Positions 36,702-45,444 of a stretch of 64,000 nucleotides of DNA are shown in pieces. The stretch is from Anaerostipes rhamnosivorans (GTDB taxonomy: Bacteria; Bacillota; Clostridia; Lachnospirales; Lachnospiraceae): positions 1,340,001 through 1,404,000 of the forward strand of contig NZ_CP040058.1 in assembly GCF_005280655.1 (NCBI RefSeq). The letters are read 5' to 3'. The position numbers were made by a program, and so were the translations under genes. The notes beneath the pieces were generated by a model, which had not been told where the DNA came from, did no database searches, and saw only the letters and a list, made by a program, of their open reading frames with translations. Position 1 is the stretch's first letter. The number at the start of each line of letters is the position of its first letter.

Positions 36702-37358
36702 ATGCACAGAAGGAAAGGAATTGATGTAAGCTACGCCGACGGCCGGATTGACTGGAGAAGAGTGAAACAGGATGGTATTGAATTTGCAATGGTCAGGGCC
36801 GGATTCGGCGACGGAAATATAGATCACGAATTTGACCGCAATGCAAGGGAATGTAACCGTGAAAGGATTCCTTTGGGAGCCTACTGGTTCAGCTATGCCT
36901 ATACAAAGGAGATGGCCAGAGAAGAAGCAAGACAGTGTGTGAGGATTATCCGGAGATATCGGATTGAGTATCCGGTGGCTTTTGATTTTGAAGAAGACTC
37001 GATTGATTACGCCAGGGATCAAGGAGTTATCATCACGAGAGATCTGGCAACTGACTTTACAAGGGAATTCTGTAATGAAATCAGAAGATCCGGTTACAGG
37101 CCTATGTTTTACACAAATTTATCTGACCTGGAGGACTATTTTGATATAGAAAGACTCAGGGAATATGAGCTGTGGCTTGCCAAATATCAGCCTACTTTAG
37201 GAGTGGAGGATGTGGATATGTGGCAGTTTTCCAGTGACGGAAGGGTAAGAGGCATCCATGGTGCTGTGGATATGGATTACAGTTTCAAAGACTATGACAA
37301 AAGGAATCCTTCAGCAAGACACAGACTTTGCCCGGAAACAAGAGAAAGCAGAGAATAA
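36702..37358 (+). CDS. GH25-family lysozyme-like protein
   Basis: A 218-residue glycoside hydrolase family 25 domain. KGIDVSYADGRIDWRRVKQDG (first catalytic-site Asp), FAMVRAGFG, GAYWFSYA, YPVAFDFEED (the DxExD active-site strand, near residue 88-97), PMFYTN and MWQFSSDGRVRGI are all family features. It hydrolyses the MurNAc-GlcNAc bond of peptidoglycan. No signal peptide or cell-wall binding domain is visible, which is unusual for a free-standing muramidase; it would need holin-like or lysis-dependent release, or act in the cell. GGAGGT precedes ATG 36702. The C terminus ends in a charged stretch (ETRESRE). Confidence 0.88.
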   Translation: MHRRKGIDVSYADGRIDWRRVKQDGIEFAMVRAGFGDGNIDHEFDRNARECNRERIPLGAYWFSYAYTKEMAREEARQCVRIIRRYRIEYPVAFDFEEDSIDYARDQGVIITRDLATDFTREFCNEIRRSGYRPMFYTNLSDLEDYFDIERLREYELWLAKYQPTLGVEDVDMWQFSSDGRVRGIHGAVDMDYSFKDYDKRNPSARHRLCPETRESRE

Positions 37359-37360
37359 CA

Positions 37361-37413
37361 ATTCCCCCATCCTGTATAAGACAAAAACGCCTAGTACAGA
37401 ATGGGGGATTTTT
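37361..37413. terminator. terminator between lysozyme and HAD genes
   Basis: ATTCCCCCAT...CTGTA pairs with TACAG...ATGGGGGAT, and TTTTT follows on the plus strand. It separates the convergent genes. Confidence 0.8.
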
Positions 37414-38203
37414 AGATCAATCCGAATTTTTTCAGGGCATATTCAATTCCGTTGTCCGCCACAGAAAGTGTTTCATAGGAGGCCCGGCATTTCACTTCGT
37501 CAGGGCTGTTTCCCATGGCAATTCCGTAGGAGACTGCGTCAAACATTTCAAGATCATTTCTGCTGTCCCCGAATGCATAACTGTCTTCTGGGGCAAGTCC
37601 CAGGTGGGAGAGCAGGACTTGGATGCCGGATGCCTTGGAATAACCAGCCGGTATGATTTCATTATATTGGTGTTCCGGATGAAGAATCACTTGGAATTCC
37701 GGCTGCATTTGCTGAACCAGTCCAGCGATATCACTGTCTTCTTTTGGGTACCCGGTAATCTTAGAAAAGCGGTAATCACAAGAAGACAGAGGCCGCAGAT
37801 TCTGGCCGTAGCTGTGTTTAATTCTTTTTATGGCAGCCTGAAAGTTTTCGCCGGCCGCTGCATCATCAAGGTAGACGTAGTCAGGGGATTCAATAAAAAA
37901 GTTGACATTGGTTTGGTGAAGCACAGAGACTGCATGTTTTCCCACCTGTTCGGGAAGCACGGCGTTATGCAGCACTTTGCCGTCAAATTCTACATAGGTG
38001 CCGCATCCAGCGATGATGCCATGGAATCCCAGATCAATGATATCTTGTTTGATGATACTTTTGTTGCGGCCGGTACAGATGACCGCATAATGGCCGTTGG
38101 AAATCAGCTTTGTTATGGAATGCTGTGTACTTTCAGTCACTTTGCCGGAATGATCGTGAAGTGTGCCGTCTATATCAAAAAATACAATTTTCTGATTTGT
38201 CAT
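37412..38203 (-). CDS. HAD-superfamily phosphatase, Cof type
   Basis: A 263-residue Cof-type HAD hydrolase. Motif I IVFFDIDGTLHDHSG (nucleophile Asp and acid/base Asp near residue 10-12), motif II VICTGRN near 57, motif III with a basic residue in ASGIQVLLSHL near 190, and motif IV YAFGDSRNDLEMFDAV near 212. A type IIB cap lies between motifs II and III. Such enzymes dephosphorylate sugar phosphates or flavin and pyridoxal phosphates; the substrate is unknown. AGGAGG precedes ATG 38203. An even longer open frame on the opposite strand lacks any motif and is ignored. Confidence 0.88.
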   Translation of the reverse strand: MTNQKIVFFDIDGTLHDHSGKVTESTQHSITKLISNGHYAVICTGRNKSIIKQDIIDLGFHGIIAGCGTYVEFDGKVLHNAVLPEQVGKHAVSVLHQTNVNFFIESPDYVYLDDAAAGENFQAAIKRIKHSYGQNLRPLSSCDYRFSKITGYPKEDSDIAGLVQQMQPEFQVILHPEHQYNEIIPAGYSKASGIQVLLSHLGLAPEDSYAFGDSRNDLEMFDAVSYGIAMGNSPDEVKCRASYETLSVADNGIEYALKKFGLI

Positions 38204-38314
38204 AGTCAGGCCTCCTTTTCTTATTAAGACTGGTATTATTTTACCACATCATGGTTTAAGCGTGATATAATATTCTTTAAGAAAGCAGTGTTTCTGCATA
38301 AGGAGGATGGGATC

Positions 38315-39625
38315 ATGAAAAGAATCTATTTTACGCTCGTATGTCTGCTGTTTGCGGCAGCCTGTCTTACGGGTTGTACTTCCTGCAGTTCACAGAAGGT
38401 TTCCATGGCACCGGCATCTCCTTATAAGAAACCTCAGTATCAATGGAAGAAAAACAGCGGACAGGCTTTGGTCCTTTGGTCTCAGGAACCGGAGATGGAA
38501 CGTGTCTATATGAAAAGAGCTGTCAATAATTATGAAGCTGCCACGGGCGGCCATATAGAGATAAAATCTTTTCCGAAAGATGAATTCCAGAAAAAGATCA
38601 AGAATGCTTTTGCAGGTAAGGAGAGCAAGCCTGACCTGCTGCTGACCTACGGGGGAACGAATATTGACAGTATCGATCCGGATAAAAATCTATATGATTT
38701 TACCAATGCTGTCTGGGTGGATGATCTGACTGACACATCAGTCAATCAGGCAATCTACCATGGAAAGATCATCGGTCTTCCCCACTGGGAGGCATCTATT
38801 TCTGGAACCATCTATAACAAAACAATATTTAAAAAGCTTCATTTACGGGTTCCGAAAACACAGAAAGAGTTTCTGGAAGTCTGTGAGGTGTTGAAAAAGA
38901 ACGGCATCACTCCACTGTATATGCCATTTAAGGAATCATCGATGATGCTCTATCAGTTTCCTTTGGACACGATCGTGGGTGATTCACAGACGCTTGAAAA
39001 CATGAATGACCAAAAAATGGGTTATTTGGATCTCCCGGAGATGAGGAGTGTATTGAAGTGGTATAAGACGATGGCCAAAAAAGGATATCTTGGACAGAAG
39101 TATACCGACAATACCTGGGACGGAATGAACAGTGCTATGAAAAGCGGAAAATACGGTATGATGCTTTGCTGGGATACATGGCTTTACACGGACTTTGATG
39201 GAAATCCGGCAGAGTATGGCATCATGCCGGCATTCATGGGAGTCCCAGACCAGGGTACTTTTGAGGGTCCCAACCTTGCGCTGGTCGCAGTGAATAAACA
39301 CAGTTCAAAACTGTCGGATGCCATTAACTTTGTCACTTTTCTGGCAGACCCATTTAATTATAATAAGGCGTTTGAAAGGATATACACGGCACCGGTTTTT
39401 AAAAACCAGACGGCAAGTATCTCCACGCCTCAGTATATGCAGTCTGAGCGTCTGATCGACCGGAACTATCATGATTCCATTGCGTGGCTCAGGATCCGGG
39501 GATTTTCTCAGACAGATGCCTCCTGCATCCAGGAATACATGGTTTCAGACCAGAACATCACTGAAAAGGAATGTCTGAAGAAGATGGACAAGCTGCGGAG
39601 ACAGAGGATCAGGCAGGAAAAATGA
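38315..39625 (+). CDS. extracellular solute-binding lipoprotein (family 1)
   Basis: A 436-residue lipoprotein. The signal peptide ends in the lipobox LTGC (Cys21). The mature part is a family 1 sugar-type binding protein: LVLWSQEPE, FPKDEFQKKIKNAFAGK, DLLLTYGG, GLPHWEASISGTIYNK, TPLYMPFKE and GMMLCWDTW are characteristic segments. ABC permease genes are absent on both sides; instead a hybrid sensor kinase follows after 24 bp. It may therefore present a ligand to the kinase rather than to a transporter (inference). AGGAGG precedes ATG 38315. Confidence 0.88.
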   Translation: MKRIYFTLVCLLFAAACLTGCTSCSSQKVSMAPASPYKKPQYQWKKNSGQALVLWSQEPEMERVYMKRAVNNYEAATGGHIEIKSFPKDEFQKKIKNAFAGKESKPDLLLTYGGTNIDSIDPDKNLYDFTNAVWVDDLTDTSVNQAIYHGKIIGLPHWEASISGTIYNKTIFKKLHLRVPKTQKEFLEVCEVLKKNGITPLYMPFKESSMMLYQFPLDTIVGDSQTLENMNDQKMGYLDLPEMRSVLKWYKTMAKKGYLGQKYTDNTWDGMNSAMKSGKYGMMLCWDTWLYTDFDGNPAEYGIMPAFMGVPDQGTFEGPNLALVAVNKHSSKLSDAINFVTFLADPFNYNKAFERIYTAPVFKNQTASISTPQYMQSERLIDRNYHDSIAWLRIRGFSQTDASCIQEYMVSDQNITEKECLKKMDKLRRQRIRQEK

Positions 39626-39649
39626 CAATGACAGCCGGGAGTATGGTCT

Positions 39650-42100
39650 ATGAAAAAAATGAGAAGTTCAAGTTATTCTAAAAAATTGATCCACTGCCTC
39701 AGCGGGGCCATACTGCTTCTGACCGTTGTGTTTATTGGTGCTGTCATTTTTTATTTTCGCAGGTTTGACCAGACTCTGGCCAAGGAAAACCAGGTCCGGC
39801 TGGCCGAGACAGCACAGCAGATTACATCCCACACCCAGACGATCATTCAGGACACCCAGACTTCTCTGGAGGTGGCGGCTGACGCACTGTCATCCATTGA
39901 GGGCAGTGGGAATAAGATATCTTATCTTTCCCATGTCAGAAAAAAGCCAGGCATTGCTTTTATCGGCTATGCGGACAGAAAGGGAACTCTATGGACACCT
40001 GATATGAAGCGGCGGGACAATATTTCAAAGGAGCCTTATTATATTAACGCGTGCAAAGGGAAGGCAGTGATCACTGATGTGCAGCGTAAGATCTTAGAGG
40101 ACAGGGCTGCTTCAGGAATTATTTTTTCTATCCCGGTTGAAGGAGAAAAAGGCCTCCCGGACGGCGCTCTGGTTGCTATGATGGATATCAAGAAATTGCA
40201 GGATGCCTTAAGCATCAGCAGTTTTAATGGAAACGGATATGCTTATATGATTGATGCACAGGGAGAACTGATACTGCGCACAAAGAGCATGGATTATAAT
40301 AATTATTTTAGAGTGCTGGAAAATAATATTTTTGATGGTGATTACAGTCTGGAAAAAGTAAAGGATGATATAGATCATAATAGAAAGGGAATGACACTTT
40401 ATGACCACCTTGGGACAGAACAATATGCATATTACCAGCCTCTGGGATTTCATGATTGGACGGTCGTAAACATTGTGGGCAAGGACGCAGTGTCTGCAAA
40501 TACAGCAGTACTGACAAAGGAGCTGGCGATGCTCAGTGTTTCCTGTGTTGTTATATTTGTAGTCCTCCTGACCACTGTTGTGGTTTCTCTTGCGGTATCC
40601 AAAAACCAGCAGCACATTGCTGAGATGAAATCAACATTTCTGGCTAATATGAGCCATGAGATCCGTACACCGATGAACGCTGTCACAGGAGTCAGTGAAT
40701 TGCTACTGCGGGAAGATCTCACAGCAAAACAGAGAGAGTATGTGGAGACCATCGATCATTCGTCCAAAAGCCTTCTTGTGATCATCAACGATATCCTGGA
40801 CTATTCCAAGATCGAAGCGGGGAAATTTACGCTGATCGAGGAAAAATACAGTCTGAGGAGCCTGATGACAGATATAACAGCGCTGACTGTTTTAAAAATC
40901 GGTGATAAGCCTGTACAATTTTATGTTGACTTAGACGAGGATCTTCCGGCCCTCCTATACGGGGATATGGCTCGGGTAAAACAGATCATGGTAAACCTGC
41001 TGAGCAATGCAGTGAAATTTACAGAACGGGGATATATCTGTCTGCACCTTCATGGTAGCATGGAAAATGGCCGGTTCCTGCTGACTATAACAGTGGAGGA
41101 TACTGGGATTGGGATAAGAAAGCAGGATATGAACCGCCTGTTCAACAGCTTTGAACAAATTGATTCTCATTACAGTCACAGCAGCGGAGGAACCGGCCTG
41201 GGTCTTGCCATATCCAAGAATCTGGCGGAGATGATGGACGGAAGTATTACTGTGGACAGTGTTTATGGAGAAGGGGCCTCTTTTTCAGCGGTCATTTGCC
41301 AGAGACCGGTTGGAGAAGAAAAACTTGTTCAGCTCAGCTGGCCTACAGAACGTGTTCTGGCTGTATATGAGCCAGACAAGGATCTTTGTGCCCTGTACGA
41401 AAAAACATTAAAGGATTACCAGATCTCCTACCGGCTTGAATCGGATCAAAGGAAGTTTTTGAAGAATGTTGTACAGGAACGTTTTGATTTTATCCTGGCA
41501 GACCAAGAAACGTTATCGAAAGTAAAAAGTACATGCATCAAAGGGCCATATAAAAGCATTGTGCTTCTTCGGCAGGAAGAAGATCCTTATGGGGCGGATG
41601 AGGCAGCAGTATATTCCCCACTGTTCTGTTTTGGGCTGGAATCCCTGCTGTATTCCGGGAAAAAGGATGCATTTGATTCAGTTGAACAATTTAATATTTC
41701 CATGATACAGCCGATCCCGGAGGCCAAAGTGCTGATTGTAGATGACAATAAAATCAATCTTGGGGTGGCAGAGGCATTGATGGCCCCGTACCAGATGCAG
41801 ATTGACTGTGTAAGTTCCGGGAGAGAGGCAGTAGAGGCCGTGAAGGAATACAGCTATGATCTGATTTTCTTAGATCATATGATGCCGGAAATGGACGGCA
41901 TTGAAACATTAAAGGCCATCCGGTCGCTGCCTGACGCAGAAAAGAAGAGAATACCGGTCATCGCTTTGACGGCCAACGTGACAAAAGAGGCCCAGGAGTT
42001 GTTTAAGAAGAAAGGTTTTGATGATTTTATGCCAAAGCCTATTGATATCCAGCTTTTAGATCAAATTCTGACCCGGCATTTACCCTATAACAAGAGGTGA
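39650..42100 (+). CDS. hybrid sensor histidine kinase with extracellular sensor
   Basis: An 816-residue membrane kinase. A first membrane segment (residues ~15-37), an extracellular Cache-like sensor (~40-285, with FIGYADRKGTLWTPD and ASGIIFSIPVEGE) and a second membrane segment (~288-315) lead to HisKA with FLANMSHEIRTPMNAVTG (His near 336), HATPase (LLSNAVKFTE, VEDTGIGI, SGGTGLGLAISKN), a degenerate receiver-like region (~555-680) and a true receiver with VLIVDDNKINLGV and LIFLDHMMPEMDG (Asp near 743). No DNA-binding output is attached. It lies 24 bp after the solute-binding lipoprotein, with which it probably senses a ligand. Confidence 0.9.
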   Translation: MKKMRSSSYSKKLIHCLSGAILLLTVVFIGAVIFYFRRFDQTLAKENQVRLAETAQQITSHTQTIIQDTQTSLEVAADALSSIEGSGNKISYLSHVRKKPGIAFIGYADRKGTLWTPDMKRRDNISKEPYYINACKGKAVITDVQRKILEDRAASGIIFSIPVEGEKGLPDGALVAMMDIKKLQDALSISSFNGNGYAYMIDAQGELILRTKSMDYNNYFRVLENNIFDGDYSLEKVKDDIDHNRKGMTLYDHLGTEQYAYYQPLGFHDWTVVNIVGKDAVSANTAVLTKELAMLSVSCVVIFVVLLTTVVVSLAVSKNQQHIAEMKSTFLANMSHEIRTPMNAVTGVSELLLREDLTAKQREYVETIDHSSKSLLVIINDILDYSKIEAGKFTLIEEKYSLRSLMTDITALTVLKIGDKPVQFYVDLDEDLPALLYGDMARVKQIMVNLLSNAVKFTERGYICLHLHGSMENGRFLLTITVEDTGIGIRKQDMNRLFNSFEQIDSHYSHSSGGTGLGLAISKNLAEMMDGSITVDSVYGEGASFSAVICQRPVGEEKLVQLSWPTERVLAVYEPDKDLCALYEKTLKDYQISYRLESDQRKFLKNVVQERFDFILADQETLSKVKSTCIKGPYKSIVLLRQEEDPYGADEAAVYSPLFCFGLESLLYSGKKDAFDSVEQFNISMIQPIPEAKVLIVDDNKINLGVAEALMAPYQMQIDCVSSGREAVEAVKEYSYDLIFLDHMMPEMDGIETLKAIRSLPDAEKKRIPVIALTANVTKEAQELFKKKGFDDFMPKPIDIQLLDQILTRHLPYNKR

Positions 42101-42129
42101 TCCCGGCAGTATGAAAAGGAAAAGTTATA

Positions 42130-42930
42130 ATGTTAATACATAAAGAATATACCGCATCTCAACTTAAGATATTTGGAGCCGTGACCATGCTTTTAGACCA
42201 TATCTATAAAGTATTTCTCTTTTGGATCGTAACTGGGATGAGTGCATGGTTACACATAAGTGAAGGCTTGAGCTACAACATCATAGTGCTGCTTTTTGGC
42301 ATTACTTCTATGTCGTTTTTTATTTTTGCATTCTTCTGTGCAGAATCATGTCGGTATACAAAACATAGATTTCGTTATTTAAGAAATCTTTTGGTGTTTG
42401 CGGTTTTGTCAGAGATTCCGTTCCAGTATCTTTTGGATGCCATCACAGAAATGCCTCTAAAGCTGCATTTAGGGTGCACGAATGTTTTATTTACACTGTT
42501 TTTGGGGGCATGTGCATGTTTCGCATACGAGGAGATGAACAAGAGGGATAAAGCATCGGTAGGTTTTCTGATCGTTGCCTTCTGTGCGGCAACTGCTCAT
42601 TTGCTTCATACAGATTATGATTGTTATGGTGTTCTTGCTGTATTTGTATGTTACGCTTTGAAAGAGAAAAAGCAGAAATTACTTGCCCTTGGTATTCTTA
42701 TTTTCCTGTTTTATGGTGTAAAGATTCCAGCAGAGGACATCCTGGCTTATGGATTTGATTTACATATGCTTCCTGTCTATATCATAAAGTTATGTTTTGC
42801 TCTCGGCACATTGCTGGTTCTCCAGACATACCATGGAAAGAGAGGAAGAGGGATGAAATACTTTTTTTATTTGTTTTATCCTGTCCATATTTCTATCATT
42901 GTTCTGATCTATGATATGTTTTTGGGATAA
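42130..42930 (+). CDS. TraX-like membrane protein
   Basis: A 266-residue polytopic protein with about eight hydrophobic segments. ASQLKIFGAVTMLLDHIYKV at the N terminus, RNLLVFAVLSEIPFQYLLD near residue 85 and FYLFYPVHISIIVLIYD at the C terminus match the TraX/acyltransferase-like family. TraX acetylates F pilin; chromosomal clostridial homologues have no pilin partner, so the role here is unknown. It follows the hybrid kinase by 29 bp and may belong to the same operon. It ends just before the ssrA promoter. Confidence 0.82.
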   Translation: MLIHKEYTASQLKIFGAVTMLLDHIYKVFLFWIVTGMSAWLHISEGLSYNIIVLLFGITSMSFFIFAFFCAESCRYTKHRFRYLRNLLVFAVLSEIPFQYLLDAITEMPLKLHLGCTNVLFTLFLGACACFAYEEMNKRDKASVGFLIVAFCAATAHLLHTDYDCYGVLAVFVCYALKEKKQKLLALGILIFLFYGVKIPAEDILAYGFDLHMLPVYIIKLCFALGTLLVLQTYHGKRGRGMKYFFYLFYPVHISIIVLIYDMFLG

Positions 42931-42944
42931 TCTATTTCTTTTTA

Positions 42945-42974
42945 TTGACTTTTTCACAAAAAAAGGGTTATACT
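42945..42974 (+). promoter_or_regulatory. promoter of ssrA
   Basis: TTGACT (42945-42950), an 18-nt spacer and TATACT (42969-42974), placing transcription start near 42982, just ahead of the tmRNA 5' end. Confidence 0.75.
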
Positions 42975-42990
42975 ATATAAGGAAATATTC

Positions 42991-43335
42991 GGGCTAGTAC
43001 TGGTTTCGACAGGGATTCTGAAGCTCGGGAAGCCATTCGGAGAGACCACGTTACGGTGTAAACTTAAATTAAACGCAGATAATAAATTAGCGTACGCTGC
43101 AGCCTAAGGGCTTGCAGTAGTCTGTGACAGGTCATCTACAGCCTGTTATTAGGCTTCAAATAATGTAGAACCCTCGTCTGCTTAAGCTTTGCGGCAGATG
43201 AAGTATTTATGAAGCTACTGAAGTGTTGATCCTGTCTCTGGGAGCAGCATGGAGGGAATGTCAATACAGAGACTGTAATGGGAGATGCCTGAGGGGATGG
43301 GTTTTTGGACGCGGGTTCGATTCCCGCCTAGTCCA
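42991..43335 (+). ncRNA. ssrA: transfer-messenger RNA (tmRNA)
   Basis: A 345-nt one-piece tmRNA. The 5' end GGGCTAG (42991-42997) pairs with CTAGTCC (43328-43334), forming the alanyl acceptor stem; ACTGGTTTCGACAGGG and GCGGGTTCGATTCCCGC are the conserved D-like and T-arm sequences. The tag reading frame at 43075-43107 gives ADNKLAYAAA before TAA. It rescues stalled ribosomes with SmpB (36171). No CCA is encoded. Its 3' end is a common integration target, and an integrase gene lies directly downstream. Confidence 0.95.
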
Positions 43336-43339
43336 TCGC

Positions 43340-43367
43340 AAAGAGCGCGTATTTACGTGCTCTTTTT
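43340..43367 (+). terminator. terminator of ssrA
   Basis: AAAGAGC (43340-43346) pairs with GCTCTTT (43359-43365), extended by CGTA/ACG inside the loop, and T residues follow. It overlaps the 3' end of the integrase gene on the other strand. Confidence 0.75.
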
Positions 43368-44507
43368 CTTTTTCGTGTTGCATTCGTGTTGCATTTTCTT
43401 TTCAAAATAATCATCAATTTTCTTATCCACATTTTCGCGCTCTTCAGGGAATGTCTGTTGATAAACTTTTTTCATGACTTTGTCTGACTTCCAGCCGCCA
43501 CGTTCTTGAGCGTACTTATCCGGGATCCGGAGCAGGGCCATAACGGAGGCATTGACGTGACGGAGATCATGGAAAGTGATGTGCGGTAGCTCATGTTCAT
43601 CTAATAAACGTATCCATTTATTATAAATTGCACTGCCACTCATTGGAACCAATACATCCCCTTCAACTTTATCAACAAGTTCTTTTATACGCGCCGGGAT
43701 TTTATGTCTTCTATTTCTGTATTTATTTTTTCCGATTTCTTTTTTTACCGGACCATCTTTTCCGTCTACAATAACTTCTCTAATTGTTATATAGTCCCCG
43801 TTAATGGACTTTGATTTTGTCAGGCCTCTGATTTCAGATTGTGAAAATGATAACCACATAGCTAAAAGAACGGCCAATTCAATATCGGTATCCTTTATGA
43901 TGTCGAAAATAATTTCCGGTGGAATGAGTTCTGGGTTTCTTGGAGCAACCTGAGGGAGAGAGATTTCTTCAAAATCAATATCTTTTCGGTACTTTTTTAA
44001 TACCGGTCTAATCAATCCATATTCGTTTCTGAGACGTTTTGATGATATAGGCTTAGGATTCTTACACCTCCCCTTAGAAACACGCTTAGATTCACGGTTA
44101 ATGGCATCCTGAAGAATATCCTCATCAAACTCTCTGAGTTTTAGTAGCATAATATCCTGAAAGCCATTTCTTTTTATTGTGTCATAATCTTTAAGGGTGG
44201 AGGGGGAGAGGGATTCACTATGTTGGTCTATATACTTGTCGATTGCCTGCAATAGGGTCATATCAACGTCCTTTGACCTTTTCTTTTTTCCTTTTCGGTT
44301 CAGTATAAAGTCACTAGCCATTGCCTCAGCCTCGACTTTTCCTCTTTTTGTCGGATCATCTGAAGTAAAACTTTCATAAATCCTTTTCTTTTTTGGCTTC
44401 TTATCTTTATCATATACAATATCACCATCTTTGTCTGTTAAAATAACGGAATGGCTGTATACCTGGCACCGCCAGGATCCACTTGGTAGCTTTTTTGCAG
44501 TTGGCAT
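43353..44507 (-). CDS. int: phage-type tyrosine integrase
   Basis: A 384-residue integrase. The N-terminal part (residues 1-~85, MPTAKKLPSGSWRCQVYS...) is an AP2/arm-binding-type region, residues ~85-175 the core-binding SAM-like domain, and ~190-370 the catalytic domain with Arg in SFSQSEIRGL, ITFHDLRHVNASVM (HxxR), GGWKSDKVMKKVYQ (W/K variant of the second His box; nucleophile Tyr). It starts at ATG 44507. It points toward the tmRNA 3' end, as integrases using ssrA commonly do. An 11-bp direct repeat (TCGTGTTGCAT twice, near 43373) lies within its last codons. Confidence 0.92.
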   Translation of the reverse strand: MPTAKKLPSGSWRCQVYSHSVILTDKDGDIVYDKDKKPKKKRIYESFTSDDPTKRGKVEAEAMASDFILNRKGKKKRSKDVDMTLLQAIDKYIDQHSESLSPSTLKDYDTIKRNGFQDIMLLKLREFDEDILQDAINRESKRVSKGRCKNPKPISSKRLRNEYGLIRPVLKKYRKDIDFEEISLPQVAPRNPELIPPEIIFDIIKDTDIELAVLLAMWLSFSQSEIRGLTKSKSINGDYITIREVIVDGKDGPVKKEIGKNKYRNRRHKIPARIKELVDKVEGDVLVPMSGSAIYNKWIRLLDEHELPHITFHDLRHVNASVMALLRIPDKYAQERGGWKSDKVMKKVYQQTFPEERENVDKKIDDYFEKKMQHECNTKKKKST

Positions 44508-44550
44508 ATTACATCATCCTTTCTAAAAAATTGTATAAAAATAACACCTA

Positions 44551-44580
44551 TTGCCAGAACGGGTGCCAAAATGATATAAT
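44551..44580 (+). promoter_or_regulatory. promoter of candidate small RNA
   Basis: TTGCCA (44551-44556), an 18-nt spacer and TATAAT (44575-44580) on the plus strand, opposite to the surrounding genes. Confidence 0.55.
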
Positions 44581-44586
44581 ATGAGT

Positions 44587-44662
44587 GCAAATCGTATTAT
44601 ATCAGGCGTCATCCTGATAATAGTATCTTATGTGCCGTCCGGTTGCCGCCGGGCGGTTTTTT
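44587..44662 (+). ncRNA. candidate small RNA of the integrated element
   Basis: A predicted ~76-nt transcript. It starts about 7 nt after the TATAAT at 44575, has a first hairpin TATCAGG-cgtcat-CCTGATA (44600-44619) and ends in a GC-rich terminator CCGTCCGG/CCGGGCGG (44635-44656) followed by six T residues. It contains no meaningful open frame, and no plus-strand gene precedes the terminator, so promoter plus terminator define a stand-alone RNA between int and the lipoprotein gene. The function is unknown. Confidence 0.5.
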
Positions 44663-44671
44663 AGTTTGTTA

Positions 44672-45361
44672 TCATTTGTTTGAATATGAATTATCGTTCG
44701 CAATATTATAAATAATGCTAAATCCTACGTCATCGTTTTTTGTTTTGGCACCTGTTCCAACTAGCTGAGACGTTTTATATCGAGCATCTTTTGAAGTAAA
44801 AAATGCTTTATATATAAAACCTTCATAGTAAACACCAGCAATATCAGCTAAGTCAGAATTTTTTTCAACTGCTGAATCAGTTTTTTCTAATTTACCGATC
44901 GAACCTTTATCATTTTTGTTTTCCCTGACAAAGAAGAAATGTTCCTTAAACCTCTGAGTTTTATCTAATTCTGAATAGATTATCTCAAATTTTTCTTTAT
45001 AGTCATTTTTGTCACTCGCAAGGTAGTATAGTTCAACGTCTTGTAATTTATCATTTTTAAATTTAAAAGATGCTGAGATATGAGATTTTTCTACCGTTCC
45101 TAGCGTTTTTATAACAATATCGTCTAAACAATACTCTAAATCATATCCTTCGTCAGGGAAAGTTGTTTTTGAGTATCCAGCTTTTTCTAGTTCATCCCCG
45201 GAATATTTCCAATTTATAGATTTTATAAACGAATTTATGCTTGCATATTCTTTTTTTAATGCATCAATCTTCAATACTTTTTTTTCCTGCTTTGACACAC
45301 ATCCTGTCATTGAAAATATTAAAGCTAAAGTTGTAAATAACCAGAATATCTTTCTCTTCAT
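44672..45361 (-). CDS. lipoprotein of unknown function
   Basis: A 229-residue lipoprotein. The signal peptide MKRKIFWLFTTLALIFSMTG ends at a lipobox cysteine (Cys21). The mature protein is rich in Lys, Asp and Ser, with no domain that I recognise. The C-terminal part contains KTSQLVGTGAKTKNDDVGF and a small hydrophobic strand. It is AT-rich, like its neighbour Ltp gene, and lies within the element next to ssrA. By position and lipidation it could be a surface exclusion or lysogenic-conversion protein, but nothing proves this. Confidence 0.7.
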   Translation of the reverse strand: MKRKIFWLFTTLALIFSMTGCVSKQEKKVLKIDALKKEYASINSFIKSINWKYSGDELEKAGYSKTTFPDEGYDLEYCLDDIVIKTLGTVEKSHISASFKFKNDKLQDVELYYLASDKNDYKEKFEIIYSELDKTQRFKEHFFFVRENKNDKGSIGKLEKTDSAVEKNSDLADIAGVYYEGFIYKAFFTSKDARYKTSQLVGTGAKTKNDDVGFSIIYNIANDNSYSNK

Positions 45362-45444
45362 AAAAAATTCTTCTCCTTATTGCAAAATTTTTTCTGCTGT
45401 CCCCATCTTAAATATATGAAATTTCCTCCGGGCAGTTTTTGTAT

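Noticed and set aside
37328..38227. 299-codon plus-strand open frame opposite the HAD phosphatase gene
   Set aside because: It has no motif or ribosome binding site, whereas the minus-strand frame carries all four HAD motifs and a good start.
43373..43394. Tandem TCGTGTTGCAT as an att core repeat
   Set aside because: Both copies lie inside the integrase coding end, side by side, and not at the two edges of an element.
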